Positions 34,399 to 46,445 of a stretch of 64,000 nucleotides of DNA are shown piece after piece; position 1 is the stretch's first letter; each line of letters starts with the position of its first letter. The stretch is from Otatea glauca (lineage: Eukaryota; Streptophyta; Magnoliopsida; Poales; Poaceae): NCBI GenBank assembly GCA_036346275.1, contig CM070730.1, positions 47,600,918-47,664,917 of the forward strand, read 5' to 3'. Both the position numbers and the translations under genes were made by a program. The notes beneath the pieces were generated by a model. The model was not told where the DNA came from. It made no database searches and was given only the letters and a program-made list of their open reading frames with translations.

Positions 34399-37300
34399 AA
34401 GCACTTCTTCCCCAACTCGCCACAAGAGCCGAAAGAGGGGGGAACGGTAATTCAAGTCAATCCGTCCTCAATCTTTCAAATCAGTTGCATCCTGAGCCTC
34501 CTTAGTACCCCAGGCTTACTGATCAACCGCCATTTTCGCTTCGTTCGCCGCCCTTCTTCCTCCCGGCCGGCGCACGGTGGCAGCTCGGTACAAGCCTTCT
34601 CCGACCCAGCCGACTGGTGATTTCGAATCCTCTTGCCCCACTGTAGCTCACCTAGCCCTAGTTCATCGGAATGTCGGCCGTTAACCGAGTTTTTGCCGTC
34701 ACGGCCATGGCGCCTCCGCACCCTCACGGTGGCGGCCACCTTCCCAGCCAGCACCCGGCGAATGGGTACCACCATTGGGTGCGCACGGGTGTGCTGGTGC
34801 CCATGGTGCTACCCATTCCGCCGCGGGGGATCTACTTCGCCGGCGGCAAGCCGGAGAGCAAAAGCCCCTGTTCTGATTCGCTGACTAGTGGACCCCACAT
34901 GTCAGTGAGTCAGCGCATTTGAACGCATTTTTGCGCGCGCATGGGAAAGCGTTTTCTCCGTAGCGAAAGCGCATTTCAGATTTGTGATGATTTTCATAAC
35001 CGGCCAAAGTTCAAATGCTTGTAACTTTTGAATCATCTGGCCAAAATTAGTAAAACTAGTTTCTAAATTCGTGTAAAATCCTGTAGATTCAGAATATCCA
35101 AAAATAAATGATAGAAGAGCTTGTGTAATTTTTAGGAAGTTAAAGATGCTCATGGGTGAGTATGAGGCCATGTGAATAAAATATTCTTCGAAAAGTCCAG
35201 TTAATGTAAGATAAATTTTTATGGAATCTCTGGGTTATAAGTATTCCAAATAAACAAAAGTGTTTGCATGATACCTTGTTGTGTGTCATGTTTACGCAAA
35301 AATGAATATTAAGCATAAAGATGAAGTTATGTAAATAAAACAAAGGGGTTAAAGTTTAAGTGTTTAAAAGTTCATCCTTGAGGGGCATAGACCATTGGGA
35401 GCTAGCACATGTGGAAATACTTAGGGAAAAGTATGCGTGATGGTTGTTCAATAAAGGAAAACAACGCTTACAATGGGAAAAATAGGTGTGATCTGTCATG
35501 AACAAGTTCAAAATAACTCAAATTCAATTTTGAAATGGTCTTAAGATCATGCCCTGATGTCAGGAGAAAAATGAATTAAAATTGATAAGTAGTTTAGTAG
35601 TAAATGAACGTGCAAGTTGAATTGGTTATAAGGCAATTTTTGTGTTCATATAGCCCTTTTCAATGTTTGATAAAATAAAATATATAAATGAGGAATAATG
35701 TAAAAATAGTATAGAAATATTCCACATAGTATATACTAATAGGTTCTGGAAAAATAATGACATTTTACTAAGGTTTGTATCCAAAACAAGTTAGTAGAAT
35801 GAGCCTACTTTTTATGTTTTGCTGAATGTTTGAATCAATTAGGCATTTCCAACCATGTGTAAAGTAGCTTATTCAAGTAATAATTTTTGAAATAATAATG
35901 TAGAAATGATCACTGAAGTTTGTGCTACTAGAGTCCAGAAAAATATTCCATTTAAGAGCTGTGATTCACTTAGTTTTCATAAGGGTAACAACCTTAAGTG
36001 ATATTGCTTAAGTGCTTTCCTTAGCCAATTTTGTAGCCTAAGTCCAGATTTCCACCTAAGCCTTTTTAACAATAGTTTTTAAGCTTTGTCCAGACCCTAA
36101 AAATTTAAAAGAAGTCATTAGAATTGACAACCAAAGTATGCTTTAGCTAGTTCAAGATTAAAACCCTAATTTTATTAGGTGTTGCACTTAAATCTTAATG
36201 GATGTATAACCCTAAATGGCATAGTTTTGAGTGCTCATTTCATGAAATCTTGAAGAGGCAAAGAGCTCTGTTTTCTAGTGCTGCTCTTTCTTGCTTTCTT
36301 CCAAGGAAGCTAGAGATCAACCTTCTTAATCTAAATAATTTTAGCATCTATAATTCGAAGTATGAATTCAAATAATTCGTAAAAAGCAACCTCCTGTTTG
36401 GTTCGAACTGTGTTTATTCGTTTATGCATCATTTTCTTTTTTTGCCATTTGGAGTTTACTAATGTTCGTTTGTTCTTGATTTTCTCGGCGTTTAGACAGC
36501 GTCCTTGAAGAAGAAGGCAGTATCCATGAGATCAGTTATATTCTGACGGTGAAGCGCAAGGCAAGCAACACCTTGAGCATATCGAACCCAATAATTTACC
36601 TACATTATGTTGCTTTTGCTTATGTATAGTGCATCCGGATAATTCTCCATAAAAGTGCTAATTTGGGGTTGGAACTGTAGTTAATCCTGTAAATTATGGT
36701 TTGTCTTAATCTGTACGGACATGTGAACCCTGTAAACCCTAGTCTGAACTAGACATACTTAATGTCATGTTTGGGTATAATCGCTAGAATAATATTCCTG
36801 CTTAAGCTTCTCGTTGGTATTTTCAGTCTTTTCAACCAGTATATGGTCCTTTTGGGAAATGGTTGGTGATAGTTTGCTAAACACCCTCAAACAAAAGTAT
36901 GGTTTGACGCGGGTGATTATTGGCACTAGCCGGTTGTGCAAAAGGATATGCACGTAGTTAGGGTGGAGTGTCGCCCGTGTCGGATTAAGGACCGAGCAAA
37001 TGGGATGTTGTAGATCCATGTTTTTCGTGCAACCACAAGGGCTTGTATGGGCGGGTCTTAGCTTAATAAGTTGTTTAGATGTGGCTTTGCATCTATGGAA
37101 GGCGGGAGATTGCACAGACGTCGGTCAGTGCATGCATAGGGGTTTCTACATACAAATGCAACGGTGTACGCCTTGCCCTGGACAGAGACGTGGTGTGTGT
37201 GATAAATGTGGATCCACGACTTGGGTGAGTGCCTCTGTCTTCAGGGCGAGGGTTAATGTCCCGGGCTGGTGTAAAGCCACGTCTAGATAATGTAACAGCT

Positions 37301-38140
37301 TTGTATGATCTCCTTGCCGACACATCAAAGGAAGTGTGTTAACTGGCCTGGCGAAAGAGGTTGATCATTTCTTGTGGGTAAAGTTGTACACCTCTGCAGA
37401 GTGACAAATCTAATCGATTAGCCGTGCCCGCGGTAATGGGCACTTGGGGAAAATCCTCCCAATGCTAAAGTCATTTGAGTCTTTTTGGGAGAAATGGGTT
37501 TGGTTTTGGAAACCGTTTTATAACCAGCTTTTGTGTCAAAGGATCGACACCGGGGTCATATGCAGTCGGGCAGACTGGGTTGAAAATCTGGATTAATTGC
37601 TTATTATGCTGTATTTCAATTGCTTTTAATAAAATACGATGTTACAATCTAATATGCTTATACACTTTCAATGCTTTTATGCAACTGCAAAATAACCATA
37701 GCCTGTTTATTGTTCAGCCTGCATAATTATTTATTTGCATCTGTGAACCAATATAAGTCTTGCTGAGTACCAATGTACTCAATCTTGCATCTGCTGCCTC
37801 AGAGGAAGAAGACTGCGATCTGCCAGACGACGTTCTTTTCCAGGCAGGTCTCGGGGGTTTCGACAATAGTCTTTTCTAGGTTGCCTAGTCAGTTGCCTGA
37901 GGGTTTAGGGGGCAACCGCAAGGCTGTTTGGAGTTATTCAGCTTTATTTTGGTTTCCGCTGTTAAATGTTTTAAATTTGTACTGAACTCTGTATAATTAA
38001 TACTGTTATGTATGTCTTTCTGCGTGTCTGCGTGTATGGTTATGATATGAATGTTGTAAACATGTGAGTGCTAGCTACTGATCCAGGGAATAGCACAGTA
38101 ATCACATGGAGGTTCCTGTTCTTTAGAACGGGGTCTCACA
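34399..38140 (+). repeat. 5' LTR of the long-LTR gypsy element, right part
   Basis: The LTR resumes after the Sirevirus. GC-rich leader sequence to about 34910 is followed by AT-rich sequence. Blocks shared with the solo LTR include TCGCCCGTGTCGGATTAAGGA (36968 here, 54181 there) and GGTAAAGTTGTACACCTCTGCAGAGTG. The LTR ends GAACGGGGTCTCACA at 38140. Together with 10496-11777 it totals about 5.0 kb. No credible coding frame occurs. The frames here are short and unlike known proteins. Confidence 0.82.
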
Positions 38141-38144
38141 GCAG

Positions 38145-38157
38145 TGGTATCAGAGCC
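38145..38157 (+). promoter_or_regulatory. primer binding site of the long-LTR gypsy element
   Basis: TGGTATCAGAGCC begins four bases after the LTR end TCTCACA. It is a full match to the initiator tRNA-Met type site and fixes the 5' LTR boundary. Confidence 0.92.
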
Positions 38158-38342
38158 ATATGACTGTAGGAACCTTGGGGAGAAATGGTCGTTAGTTAGA
38201 AGTGTAAAAATTTAATTTGGAAGTAAACAAAAATCTGTCCACTACTAATTATGGAATTTAGCCTAATGCTAATTTTCTTGCTTGTAGTTCCTTAACCCCT
38301 CCTAACTATGTTATAAGCTTATCTTGCTTTGTATTTTTGTAG

Positions 38343-39095
38343 ATGGCCCGGTTTGTTCCTTGCCACGAGTCGAGGGTTCCTGAGCACTCAGGTATGATGG
38401 GAGTGCTGCAGTCTTTGCTAGAGAGCTGTTAGTTTGAAGGTTGCCCAAGATATGTGGTATTCCAGGCGTACTTGAGTCCAGTGACCAAGGAGTACGCTAC
38501 TCGAGTGTTCATCCCTCCTAGGCCAGCTTGCAGCGAGGGAGAGAGGAGCTATGTTGGTAGTGGGTCATCCATAGACGCTTCTATGAATGAAGCGGCATAC
38601 CTAGCCATAGTGCGACTTCGGCATGTGTTACCTGACTTGATCCCTCGCCATTACTACCTACCTGGGAGACCATTGGTAGGGAGTAATGTGTATAGGGACC
38701 ATGTTGGAGTAGGTAATGGCAGCTTGAAAGTCATGGTAGAGTTCGCTAATAAATTGGATAGCCACTATGTGAGGTTGGCACAAGAGTTGCTTGAGACTCG
38801 GCGACGTGTGGCATTCTTGGAGTCGCGAGTAGCGTTGTGTGTGGCGAGGCGTGCCTTACCACGCACGGTGCTAACTAGTGAGGCTCCAGGAATTCCGGCG
38901 GCGCAACATCCTCCACCCGTGACTTATGTGCCTACAGCGGGAGTGGGTGCAAATGCTATGATGTCATGTTTGGGAAGTTGCCCTAGGCTCATAAATGATA
39001 AGGGCATCAATCCGTATAGTATTTGCACCTACTGCCCTAATACTCCGCGGGTGTATAGCCGAAGGAGGTGTGTGTTTAGAAATGTGGGGATATGA
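38343..39095 (+). pseudogene. accessory frame upstream of gag, possible divergent dsRNA-binding-like fold
   Basis: An ATG at 38343 (MARFVPCHESRVPEHSG) opens a frame running to 39095, with a single in-frame TAG at 38430. After it come PRYVVFQAYLSP, YATRVFIPPRP, SYVGSGSSIDASMNEAAYLA and IVRLRHVLPDL. The order of three strands followed by a Gly-x-Gly-x-Ser and an alanine-rich helix recalls the dsRNA-binding motif. The helix-2 lysines that contact RNA in true dsRBMs are absent, so RNA binding is doubtful. A coiled-coil-like stretch (LAQELLETRRRVAFLESRV) follows. It lies between the primer site and gag in the sense direction. I believe similar frames occur in grass gypsy elements, but function is unknown. 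Confidence 0.55.
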
Positions 39096-40168
39096 GGCAG
39101 TTGAGAGAAATGCAATGGGAACTAGTAGTGTGTGGTATTGTATGGAAGAAGTATTTTGGTTGTGTATTGGTAATGTAGTTGCAAAAGTATGGCTTTTGTT
39201 GTAATATAAATGTCACAAGGACCTTGTAATTATTGGAAGGTTGTGCTGAATTTACTAGTTGGAGTAGTTTCAAATTGCAGTAGGAAGTAGAATTTGTAAA
39301 AATGTAAGTGTGGGATCAAAGTCTTATGTGTTTAAACTAGTTTGTATGCTTCTAAACAAGATGCTAAGTTGCTGAAAATGGTGGTTGATGCTTTCTGTGA
39401 TTAAGCTAGTGATATGTATTTGTGCTTTTGGATTGAAATATCAAGTTGCTGGAAGTAGTTATAAATGGTAGAAGTAGTGATGTTTGAGTTCCTTGATTGA
39501 ATGCAAGAACTAGAAAACAATTGAAATTCTCTCTGTTAAGTTAGTGCTTTGAATGTGTTTGTGGAAAGGTGCATTTCAGTTTTTCTTCTTGTATCTTAGC
39601 TTGTAATGAAATGGCTGTTGTATGAGAGTGAGCTGTATGCATATGTCCTGGAGGATTGATCCCAAATTGTGCGGGTAGTAATGTTGGAAGAGGAAGTGAA
39701 AGCTAGATAGAAATTGAATGTTTTCTGTGCTTGTTAAGTGGTTTGGTTGTATCTGGGAAAGGGCAAGTATCAGTTTTTCTTCCATGTGTTGTTGCTTGTG
39801 CTGCAAATATTATTGTACTGGCAATGGGAGCGAAATTTCAGAGAAGAGGTAGTAGTGGCTGTAGTGTGGAAATAATTGTATGCATATGTTTTAGTGGTAA
39901 CTAAGATGTGAATTAATCTATATGTATGTGTGTAAGTAATATATGTGTAGCATGTTTTACAGTGTAAAATTTTTGAGGTGCTTCTCTTCTGTGTGAATTA
40001 ATAGTGATGATTTTCTCTCGCAAATTTTAGCTTTGAAGTAGAGATTTTCGATGAGATAATCATTCACGACAAATAAAAGTAGCATGAGTTAACTGTATGA
40101 AATGTCGTGCCGGCCATAAATTTCTAAACAGCGTTCTTTTAGTATACTGAAAGGGCTGTGAGTGCAGG
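39096..40168 (+). other. spacer between accessory frame and gag
   Basis: A TG/AT-rich stretch of 1.07 kb without a convincing reading frame on either strand. It is probably part of the element's long untranslated leader. No splice signals could be assigned with confidence. Confidence 0.6.
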
Positions 40169-41584
40169 ATGAGGCCGACAAGATCCCTTAGCCAGATTTT
40201 GGATTCTGGTGCGGTTCAGGATGCTCGCGATCCTCAAGCGAGTATTTCTACGCCGTCCCAGCCAAATCCTCAGCATCCCACGACGCGGGCTTCTTCTTCA
40301 CGAGCCGCTCGTCGTGATGCCCCTGATCCGCCACCTGTTCGGGAGGATGTTCCGGAGGGACAGTTACCTCAGTCGCCCACAATGGCGCAGGTGTTGGCTA
40401 TGATCGAGCAGGGAAGACAAGCGAATGCTCTGTTGCTGCAGCAGATAGCTCAGAACACAGCGCCGCAGAATATGGCTCGCAGAGGAAATGGTGGACCACC
40501 TCAAGTGTCCAAGCTGAGTGAGTTCCTAAGGACCCAGCCACCAGTTTTCTCCCCTTCTGCCGAGCCTCTCGATGCTGATGACTGGTTGCAGGCTGTGGAG
40601 AGCAAGCTAGCTATTGCCCAGTGTGATGATCGGGAGAAGGTCTTATATGCCTCTTATCAGCTTCAAGGGACCACAGCAGTTTGGTGGGAGAACTACCAAG
40701 CGGTGCTGCCGGAAGGTCGAGTGGTCCTATGGCCTGAGTTTAAGGCTGCTTTCCGCCGCACTCACATTCTCGCTAGTGTGATTGAGGTGAAAAAGCGGGA
40801 ATTTCTGGACTTGAAGCAAGGATCGATGACAGTGATGGAGTACTTGCACCGCTTTAACCAGTTGTCGAGGTATGCTACATATGAGGTAGCTGATGAGGCA
40901 AGAAGGATTGAGAGGTTTCGAGAAAATCTGAATGAAGAGATCAAGTGGGCTTTGATTGCCCAAGACATTGATGATTTCCAGACTCTCGTCGATAAGGTAG
41001 TGAGGGTGGAACATGGCAGCCGTAGTGTGCTGGAAAGCCGGAAGCGCAAGTGGCTTGCGCGTAGTTCTACTGGAGCTGGGTCATCTCGATCACTAGGGTG
41101 GCAGTCGACCAATATCCGTTGACCACCACTGATTCAAGCCCAAAGGGTCCAGCGCCAAGCTCAGCGGGTTCAGAGTCGGGCTCCCCGCTTTGTTCAGCGG
41201 CAATCGTCACAGCCAGTCCGTCAGGTGGAGCAACCTAGATCGGCTGCTGTTGTTCAGAAGCAGGCCGCTAACATCACTTGCTTCCATTGCAACGAGCGTG
41301 GACACTACGCCAACGCTTGTCCTAAGAAGAAGGCTGGACAGCGACCTCAAGCTCAAGGTCGATCACAAGATGTGGCAAAGCAACAGTCTCAGGGATCAGC
41401 TCCACCACCTGCACAAGGTGGTAATATTGGGCGTCTTCATCACGTGACGACTGAGGAAGCGCAAGAAGCACCAGATGTCGTGCTTGGTATGTTTCTTGTG
41501 CAATCTGTTCCTACTTTAGTTACATTTGATTCAGAGCTTCTCATTCTTTCATATCTAAGAAGTTTTCTGAGCAACACAAATTAG
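40169..41584 (+). pseudogene. gypsy Gag of the long-LTR element
   Basis: ATG at 40169 (MRPTRSLSQILDS) opens a Pro/Ser/Ala-rich N-terminus. The capsid core follows with FSPSAEPLDADDWLQAVE, TTAVWWENYQAVLPEG and VEVKKREFLDLKQGS-like wording (IEVKKREFLDLKQGS) at about 40545-40830. A single TGA at 41120-41122 interrupts the frame. The same frame continues through the zinc knuckle CFHCNERGHYANAC (41280-41321) into the protease. Frame and motifs are otherwise intact, so this copy is fairly recent. It ends in a frameshift at the protease active site (see next). Confidence 0.9.
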
Positions 41585-41951
41585 AGGTTTCTCTTTTGCC
41601 TGTCCACATGATTGTGCAATCACCTGGGGCCACCATTAGAACTGCTAGTTTCTGTTCTGGGGTTAGCATAGAAATCAATGGAGTTGTGTTTTATGCTGAT
41701 CTCATTGTCATAGAGACATCTGGTCTAGATGTGATTTTAGGCATGGACTGGTTAGCTAAAAGTAAAGGTTGCATAGATTGTGCTAATCGATCCATAGCCC
41801 TTGAAAACCAAGAGGGAGTAAATGTAGAATTCACCTCAAGTACTGAAATTTCAGCACCTCAGACAGTTTGGTATTCTGCATCTGCTTCTAGTTTAAATAA
41901 AGTGGCAGTCGTAGTGAATTTCCTGATGTTTTTCCTGCTGAATTACCGGGA
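41437..41951 (+). pseudogene. gypsy aspartic protease, frameshifted at its active site
   Basis: The frame from Gag reaches TLVTFDS at 41512-41532 and then shifts. GATTCAGAGCTTCTC appears where this family has a codon more for the DSGA active site, consistent with a one-base loss after CAG. The second frame carries the remainder, including ATIRTASFCSGVSIEINGVV and LDVILGMDWLAKSKG. Another frame change occurs before RT, near 41900. Protease would process Gag-Pol, but this copy cannot. Confidence 0.82.
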
Positions 41952-42640
41952 GTGCCTCCGGATCGCGATATGGAATTCGTTATTGATTTGGTGCCTGGAA
42001 CTGCACCGATAACAAAACGACCATATCGGATGCCTCCAAATGAGTTAGTAGAATTGAAAAAGCAACTCAAAGAACAGCTAGATAAGGGGTTCATTCGTCC
42101 CAGTTCTTCGCCCTGGGGGAGTCCGGTTCTTTTTGTGAAGAAGAAGGACAATAGCCTGCGCATGTGCGTAGACTATCGTGCTTTAAATGAAGTGACCATC
42201 AAGAATAAATATCCGCTTCCCCGAATAGATGATCTGTTTGATCAGTTGAATGGGGCGCAAGTCTTTTCCAAGATAGATTTGAAATTGGGATATTTTCAGT
42301 TGAAAATCAGAGCCTCAGATATCTCAAAGACCACCCTCACTACGCGTTATGGTTTATATGAATATACCGTAATGTCGTTTGGACTGACAAATGCTCCAAC
42401 AAGCTTTATGAATCTGATGAATAAAGTCTTTATGGAGTATTTAGATAAAATTGTGGTGGTCTTTATTGATGACATCCTCGTTTATTCCAAGAGCGAGGAG
42501 GAACATAGGCAACATTTACACATGGTCCTTAGCAAGCTTCGGGAAAACAAGTTGTATGCCAAGTTTGAGAAGTGTGAGTTCTGGTTGAAGGAAGTCGCTT
42601 TTCTGGGGCATGTTTTGTTTGAAGGTGGAGTTGCGGTTGA
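41952..42640 (+). CDS. gypsy reverse transcriptase, open but truncated
   Basis: An uninterrupted RT frame has MPPDRDMEFVIDLVPGT, RPYRMPPNELVELKKQLK, SSPWGSPVLFVKKKDNS, RMCVDYRALNEVTIKNKYPL, FGLTNAPTSFMNLMNKVF and the catalytic FIDDILVYSK at about 42460-42490. It continues to KCEFWLKEVAFLGHV and stops being gypsy after GVAVDPTS (about 42640), where antisense copia integrase sequence takes over. RNase H and integrase are absent. RT converts element RNA to DNA. The preserved frame contrasts with the scrambled RT at 21345-22330. Confidence 0.9.
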
Positions 42641-43336
42641 CCCAACCTCAGCCCAAAACTTCCTAGGAGTACTGTACTCATCTAGCATCGTCCTGGCCAT
42701 CTCAACCAGGGTCCTGTTCTTCCTTTCCACTCGCCATTCTGTGAGGCGTAGGGAGAAGAGAAGCGATGCTCTAAACCGGACTCCACATAAAACTCTCAAA
42801 GTTAGAATTCTTGAACTCCGTGCCATTATCACTCGTCATTTCGTAATGCACAGGAGCTCAATAGACAACCTCTTGACCAAACCCACGAAGTGAGAAAAGT
42901 CTCATCCTTGAGGCTATGAAGAATACCCAAGAGTATCTAGAAAAATCATCAACGATGACAAGAACATAGCACTTCCCTCCTGCTGACTACACTCTAGCTG
43001 GACCAACAGTGTCCATATGTAAAAGCTGTCCTGGTGCATCAGTCATCACTACGGTGGCTGGAGGATGAGAAGCGATAACCATCTTGCCATGTCGGCAGGA
43101 GAGCAAACTAAGTCTTTGACCATCTTGAGTTTGGGCAAACCCGAATGAGATCGTGGTACGCTAACTCGGGTCAAATGATCAAAACCAATGTGACCAAGTC
43201 TCCTATGCCAGAAGGAGAGATCACGGGACTTAGAAGCAATCAAACATCGAAGAGAGTCTCTAGAAGAAGCAGAAAAATCAGCACGAAAGACTCTCCCAAA
43301 TCTAGAAATCCATAAACTAACCTTCTGATGAATCAA
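42641..43336 (-). pseudogene. copia integrase, partial
   Basis: The pre-integrase and zinc part FWHRRLGHIGFDHLTRV lies at 43049-43336. Core fragments KNRTLVEMARTMLDEY and RKFWAE lie at about 42640-42780, matching 29160-29230. The central part is degraded by frameshifts. The domain is lost at 42640. Confidence 0.85.
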
Positions 43337-43439
43337 GGATTCTCACAGGCATTACTCTTGAAGCTTACCTCGAAAGAGTCATCGATAAGTGAGAAGCAGA
43401 GAGCGATTGTATTACGACTTACTTACTAAGGCAACATTT

Positions 43440-45300
43440 TTAAGAATGAAATTTTGGTTAATGCAGATGGTACCTTTAGCAATGACTCTACCTGAAGATG
43501 CATCCCCGAAAGTGATCAACTCATCACCAGGGGCTCGGACTAGGGACGAGAACCATGGAGAATCTCCGGTCATATGATGAGAACAACCGAAGTCGACAAT
43601 CTAAACATCTCCCTTCTCCATCCGACGAACCTGATCAAGACACAAGAGAGAAAGATGACTCAGTACTGGGATAGAGTGAAGACTTGGGAACCCAATACTG
43701 AACCACACGATGCCTCAGAGTACCATCCACAAAAGAAGACTGGACTCGAGTATCTCTCTGCTGTTTAACCTTAACATGATCAGTAGCAACTCTAATAGAT
43801 AATCTAGGAGCTGGAACTAGCTTAGCCCGCTGTGGTGCAAAATCCAGACCATCCCAGTGAGGCTTCCTAAATATCCTACCAGAAAACACCTCACGCCGCT
43901 GATATCTACCTCGATGGGAAAAACGAGGAATATCAAAAGGACGGCGGAAAGACTGACTACAAACAGCTCCAAGACTAAAACTCCAAGAACCAGCATGAAA
44001 ACCGAGTCCTCGACGCTGCCCAAAAACAGGCGACTCTCTAACCCGTCTAGAAGCAGTGTGTACCTTAGGAGCACTCAAAGTCTGGGGATGACCCTGAATA
44101 CCCCTAAGAGCAGCAACACGCTCACGCCGAGTGATCTTGGCGCTCCTGAAGCAGAAATCTACTAGGTGACCATCCTTCTTACAGAAGGTGCATGTGTGCC
44201 ATGCTTGCTAGAGGCGGAAGCAGCGGAATAACACCCATACAGTCGGAAGTCCTATGGACAACCCGACAAACCTAAACATGGTGGTTCTCACTCAGGGAGC
44301 TACCACAATCTCACCACTCTTGGAGCCGCGCTGCGGTGGGAGGATGCGCGGCGTGCTCAAGGATCAAATCCTAGGCCTTGATTGAATCTACTAATCTTGG
44401 ATTGGTCTAGAATAAGATTGGGCTTCTTCTTGCCTCGTACAAACTTCTCGAGAGTGCTCATAAGATACTGGCAATCTTGAAAGAAAGAGGCACAAGAAGA
44501 ACAGGGGGAAGAAGAAGAACCAGAAAGATGAGCTCTCTCAGCACGTGTATTTTTCTCCCTCAGCACGGCTGCCTCAATCTTGAGGGCCTCACAAGAAACG
44601 CAGGATGCATTTCTAATTTTATGAGCTTAGTCTTCTAATTTCTTCCTAAGCTCGACATGGATTTTATCCAAGTCCCCCTCAATCATAGAACATCGCAAGC
44701 AACTTTCTTGTGACTTATCTAGTAAGTCCTTAGCAAGATTAGCACACTTGACATTTAAGGATTCATTGTCAAGTTTTAGTTGCCTCTGACCCTCACATGG
44801 TATTGGGTCCTTAGAAGCATGCATTTCAAGTTCATCGTTTCTAGAAGAAAGCTTCCTAAGGTGATCGCTCATGGCATCAATTTCGGCAAGCAATTTAGGG
44901 CAATTAGCACAAGATGGAGTAGAGTGAGCATGAAGAAAACTAGCATCTACAGAAGGAGTATCAACAGATTCATTGCTAGTATTCTTCAACCTAAGACTAT
45001 CTAGTTCAGACAACACACTATCATGCATAGTCCTTAGGTTCTCAAACTCCACAAGCAAAGCATCACAAAAATTACAGTCATCAGTGACTCGGGAGTGAGA
45101 AGATCTAAGTGAAGCTAACTCCTGATTCAAGGTACCTACTTCCATCTCAAGCTCCGTACACCTAACTCTAGCTCTAGCATGAAATTTTTCTAATTTGCAG
45201 AAAGCTTCATTGAGTTGGTCATACGAGGGTACCTCGTCTGTGTCGCTGTACAGCTCGAAGTCGTTGATGCCTTTGACGTCGGCCATGAAGCACATGCCGG
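43440..45300 (-). pseudogene. copia protease and Gag extension
   Basis: The protease lies near 43440-43640 with a TAG where the conserved Trp before IVD is expected. Upstream (43635-44350) is the basic block with REVFSGRIF and RHTASR-like wording. From 44357 to 45300 is the coiled-coil extension with DEVPSYDQLNEAFCKLEKF, LEMEVGTLNQELASL, CPKLLAEIDAMSDHLRKL and LAKDLLDKSQES. The extension is most complete in this copy and serves as a reference for the two damaged ones. Confidence 0.8.
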
Positions 45301-45383
45301 AGAAGTCGTCGCCGCCTTTCTTCTCTTGCGGATCATCCTCGCCCTCGTCGCTCCATGTCTCCGTGTCGAAGATGTTGATGTCG

Positions 45384-46400
45384 TCAAGCGCGGCGAGGAC
45401 GCGGTGGAAGAGCTTCTTGTCTTGGAGAAGTTGCGGTACTTCTTCTCGTCTTGATTCCACGAACTGGAGGCTTCTTGTTGCGGTTCTTGTCGGTGTAGTC
45501 GTTCTTGCCCGAATCGCCAACGTCGTTCTTGCCCTTCTCCAGCTTGGGACAGTTCGCCCGAATGTAGTTTGGGCCACCACACTCGAAGCAGGTGATCATG
45601 CCACCTCTCTTCCTCTCTCTCACCCTCTTGTAAGCATGAGAGAATTTGCGAGCAAGAAGAGCAAGCTCATTTTCTTGAAATTTTTCCAGTTGGTCATCGC
45701 TTAGCTCGCAAAGGGTGGAGAGGGAGAGACCGATAGAAGAATCAGAAGAAGATCCATTGGGATCGGTGACCAAAGCCATCGACTGAGATTTCGTCTTCCG
45801 AGAGACGACATCAATCTCATGAGTCTTGAGGCGGGAATAAAGCCCGTCAAGAGTCAGAGTCGATAAGTCGGTGGTGTCCTTGTTGGTGGTCACCTTCATC
45901 TCCCAAACCCGTAGGTCGAGTGCGGTCAAGAAATGTCGAGCATTGTTCGAGTCAGGGTATATGCAACCAACTGCTCGGAGGTCGCTCAAGATCTTTGTAA
46001 ACCAACCAAAACACTCGTCGAGACTCTCACGGTAGCGTTGATCAAACTTGTTGTACTCGCGCTTGGCTGAATCTGCCTCACGGTCTTGATTTGAGTAGAG
46101 CCCTCACGGTAAGCATCGAGGTTACCCAAATCTCGTGGCGGAGCGAAGGTGAAAATCTATCATACTCACCACGCTAAGACCACATATGAGAATGTTCCTT
46201 GCCTTAGCATTCGCCTCAACGTCGACCATATTGATGGCGTGACATTTTCATCGCCAGGGAACCTCATACGGAGTTTCACCTTCGCCATATCGGTAGCCTT
46301 AGGCGTGATGTATGACTCCATCAGGACTTCCAAAAGGAAAATCAACTCCATTAAAGAAGGGAGGCTTGGTGGAATATTTGTCCGTCGCCATGGCTCTTGA
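45384..46400 (-). pseudogene. copia Gag
   Basis: Gag of the second Sirevirus fragment has VGCIYPDSNNARHFLTALD, LTLDGLYSRLKTHEIDVVSR and the knuckle CFECGGPNYIRANC, in which the conserved His is Tyr. The N-terminus starts at about the complement of 46391 (MATDKYSTKPP). Frameshifts occur between 46000 and 46300. Confidence 0.85.
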
Positions 46401-46430
46401 GACCGGTCAAGATCTAGAAAGAGCAGAACC

Positions 46431-46443
46431 GGCTCTGATACCA
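46431..46443 (-). promoter_or_regulatory. primer binding site of the second Sirevirus fragment
   Basis: GGCTCTGATACCA on the plus strand is the complement of the initiator tRNA-Met site TGGTATCAGAGCC. It lies two bases from the LTR. Confidence 0.9.
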
Positions 46444-46445
46444 AT

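Larger units (their letters stand above)
10496..42640 (+). mobile_element. long-LTR Ty3/gypsy element (Tekay/Del-like), 3' end lost
   Basis: This is a plus-strand gypsy element with a 5' LTR of about 5.0 kb in two parts (10496-11777 and 34399-38140). Then come a Met-type primer site, an accessory reading frame, gag, protease and reverse transcriptase. A complete Sirevirus occupies 11778-34398 inside the 5' LTR. The gypsy coding region stops abruptly in the RT/RNase H linker at about 42640, where a minus-strand copia integrase begins, so RNase H, integrase and the 3' LTR are missing. The solo LTR at 49961-55322 is a second member of the same family. The Tekay/Del lineage is inferred from the RT type and LTR structure. 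Confidence 0.8.
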
